From Chromera velia (lineage: Eukaryota > Sar > Chromeraceae), in NCBI GenBank assembly GCA_018398765.1, contig JAHBMJ010003427.1, positions 1-10,860 on the forward strand: DNA of 10,860 nucleotides, written 5' to 3'. Positions 9,975 through 10,860 of this stretch are shown here, piece after piece; within the stretch, counting starts at the first letter, position 1; each line of letters starts with the position of its first letter. The notes beneath the pieces are model-generated. The model was not told the DNA's origin, searched no databases, and saw nothing but the letters and a program-made list of their open reading frames with translations. A program made the translations under genes and the position numbers.

Positions 9975-10860
9975 GGCAGACGGGCCTAGCCAACCAAAGA
10001 GCCATCACCGTCTTGTGATCATTGACTGACTGGTCATGCATGCAGGACCCGACCAGAAGGTTCGTTTCATCGCCCCCCCAGTGGTGGGGTCTCCCGGAGA
10101 GAAGGCGGGTGTGAAGTCTGGAGACATCGTTCTCGAAATTGCAGGTGAGGGGAGGAGTAGGAGGTGGTTTTTCTTTCTTTCCGCATCTGTTCATGCCTTT
10201 CGTCTCAAACAATTCATGTATTCATGCTTTGGGCAGTCCCAGCTCTGGCCATGCCTTTCTCTTTCTGGTTTCCTGTCTGCTCGCAACGTTTCCTCTCTTC
10301 ACGTTCCTGAACCGCCTTCGTCTCTGCACCGTCGCTGACTGAAAAGAAAAACACAAAGCAATTGCTCGTTTCTCTGTGGTCTGAATGCCTCCCCTCTGTC
10401 AAATTCCGTACGGTAATGCCCTCCCCAATAAATCGCGATCACTGAGAGTGTGAAGAGCGAAAACTCTTTAGGAGAATCTCTGTTAGGTCGTCTTTGTTCG
10501 TAGGGACAGCCGCATCCAACAGCTGTCATGTGCGCACGGCAAACAAGTTCTTGCAGTCAATTCTTTGTTGTTGCCTTCCTTGCAGGTTCTCCTGTGGAGG
10601 GTAAGAACGGCTTCGACATTCTGGCGCTGGTCGAGAAGCTTCCTGACCCCACATACAGCATCAAAGTGCAACCTTCAGATGGGAGACCTCAATTTGAATT
10701 CGTCAGTTAGTCGATGTCCTCGTGGGATTTTCCCTGCCTTGTGCACGGTCTTGCTGTGCACACACCAAGCCATCTTGAGGGCGAAGCTAAGAAGCGTCGT
10801 TGCATGTCTGTAGTTTTTCCCTGTCGATTGCAGAGCCTGGCGCGAGTGCGGCAGGACGTG
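8963..10860 (+). CDS. CTPA: CtpA-like C-terminal processing peptidase, 5' part (4 exons seen)
   Basis: Exons are 8963-9503, 10046-10144, 10586-10701 and 10834 to the window edge, giving 261 codons in one frame with phases 1, 1 and 0. The chosen Met opens a signal peptide (ALLCLFLCLISETFG) followed by FCPVSSQSFLRQRQ, a Phe-led Ser/Arg-rich stretch typical of a complex-plastid bipartite leader. An in-frame Met at 8882 would add 27 residues and bury the signal, so I prefer 8963. Residues about 97-171 match the CtpA N-terminal helical region: DEAWALTDKFYLDRSFNGKDW, then MNELGDPFSRWIDAQMYSDL. LLGIG at 171-175 leads into a PDZ domain with VVGSPGEKAGVKSGDIVLEIAG, ending FEFSLARVRQDV. In plants and algae this S41 family trims the D1 precursor of photosystem II in the thylakoid lumen. 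That role is inferred. The catalytic Ser-Lys region lies beyond the window. Confidence 0.85.
9504..10045 (+). other. Intron 1 of the CtpA-like gene
   Basis: The donor AAGG|GTCGGT and acceptor CATGCATGCAG|GACCC give a 542-nt phase-1 intron. The join restores Gly181 and fuses LLGIGSPLSK to PDQKVRFIAPP, as expected at the start of a CtpA PDZ domain. The alternative GT at 9508 would shift the frame. Nearly half the intron is tetranucleotide repeat. Confidence 0.8.
9721..9975. repeat. Compound tetranucleotide microsatellite (GACA/GATA/GACG/GGCA)
   Basis: About 250 bp consist of GACA units, a short block of GATA units (about 9797-9818), long GACG blocks (about 9821-9853 and 9869-9888), a few GGCA units (about 9900-9915), and a final GACA block. 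The variant units differ from GACA by single substitutions, showing in-place mutation and re-expansion. Frames through it (Asp-Arg-Gln-Thr or Ser-Val-Cys-Leu) are not genes. Confidence 0.95.
10145..10585 (+). other. Intron 2 of the CtpA-like gene
   Basis: The donor GCAG|GTGAGG and acceptor CCTTGCAG|GTTCT bound a 441-nt phase-1 intron. Splicing makes a Gly codon from G plus GT and joins DIVLEIA to SPVEGKNGFDILALVEKL, the second half of the PDZ domain. I see no repeat or gene inside. Confidence 0.85.
10702..10833 (+). other. Intron 3 of the CtpA-like gene
   Basis: The donor GAATTC|GTCAGT and acceptor CGATTGCAG|AGCCTG bound a 132-nt phase-0 intron. Reading through instead gives Val-Ser and a TAG at 10708-10710, so splicing is needed to continue. 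The join FEF-SLARVRQDV fits the strand after the PDZ domain. The following exon is cut by the window edge. Confidence 0.78.

Noticed and set aside
9438-10212. Open frames rich in Asp-Arg-Gln-Thr or Ser-Val-Cys-Leu
   Set aside because: They translate the tetranucleotide array in intron 1. Splicing removes it and restores the PDZ domain.

Overview
This is a eukaryotic nuclear window. It holds two divergently transcribed protein-coding genes on the right, an AT-rich gene-free stretch in the middle, and a decayed retrotransposon on the left. Both genes have spliceosomal introns with GT..AG borders. The right-hand gene encodes a CtpA-type processing peptidase whose N-terminus looks like a signal peptide followed by a transit peptide starting with Phe, the pattern of algae with secondary plastids. 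Together with the GC-rich exons, introns of 130-540 nt and abundant simple repeats, this suggests an alga with a complex plastid. A photosynthetic alveolate such as a chromerid is my best guess, but the genus is inference and not proven here.

Layout. (1) 1-2690: 3' part of a Ty1/copia-type pol gene, entering from the left edge. It has a candidate integrase tail and linker, then reverse transcriptase and RNase H. It changes frame at least twice and carries in-frame stops at 488 and 2253, so it is a pseudogene. A possible polypurine tract and LTR start lie at about 2771-2776, followed by two copies of a 39-bp repeat. (2) About 2900-4970: AT-rich DNA with no convincing gene. It contains palindromes, a TCAAA pentamer array and, at 4102-4844, a complete 743-bp non-autonomous hAT-like transposon. 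The transposon has 22-bp terminal inverted repeats (20/22 matching), a perfect 8-bp target-site duplication, and a GC-rich core resembling a piece of coding sequence. (3) 8392 down to 4970, minus strand: a two-exon gene for a 989-residue START-domain protein. A 453-nt intron full of CA/GA microsatellites splits the START domain between exons, so it could easily be miscalled as two genes. Three minimal upstream ORFs (Met-Arg-stop) sit directly before its start codon. (4) 8393-8962: shared divergent 5' region with a (CG)9 run. (5) 8963-10860, plus strand: first four exons of the CtpA-like peptidase. It runs off the right edge before its protease core, and its first intron carries about 250 bp of tetranucleotide repeats.

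The two host genes share an upstream region and both have N-terminal hydrophobic leaders, so co-regulation is possible. The sequence does not show a shared pathway. The most notable items are the intact hAT-like element with its GC-rich core, the intron-split START protein with its long charged tail, and the ATGAG-repeat uORF array.
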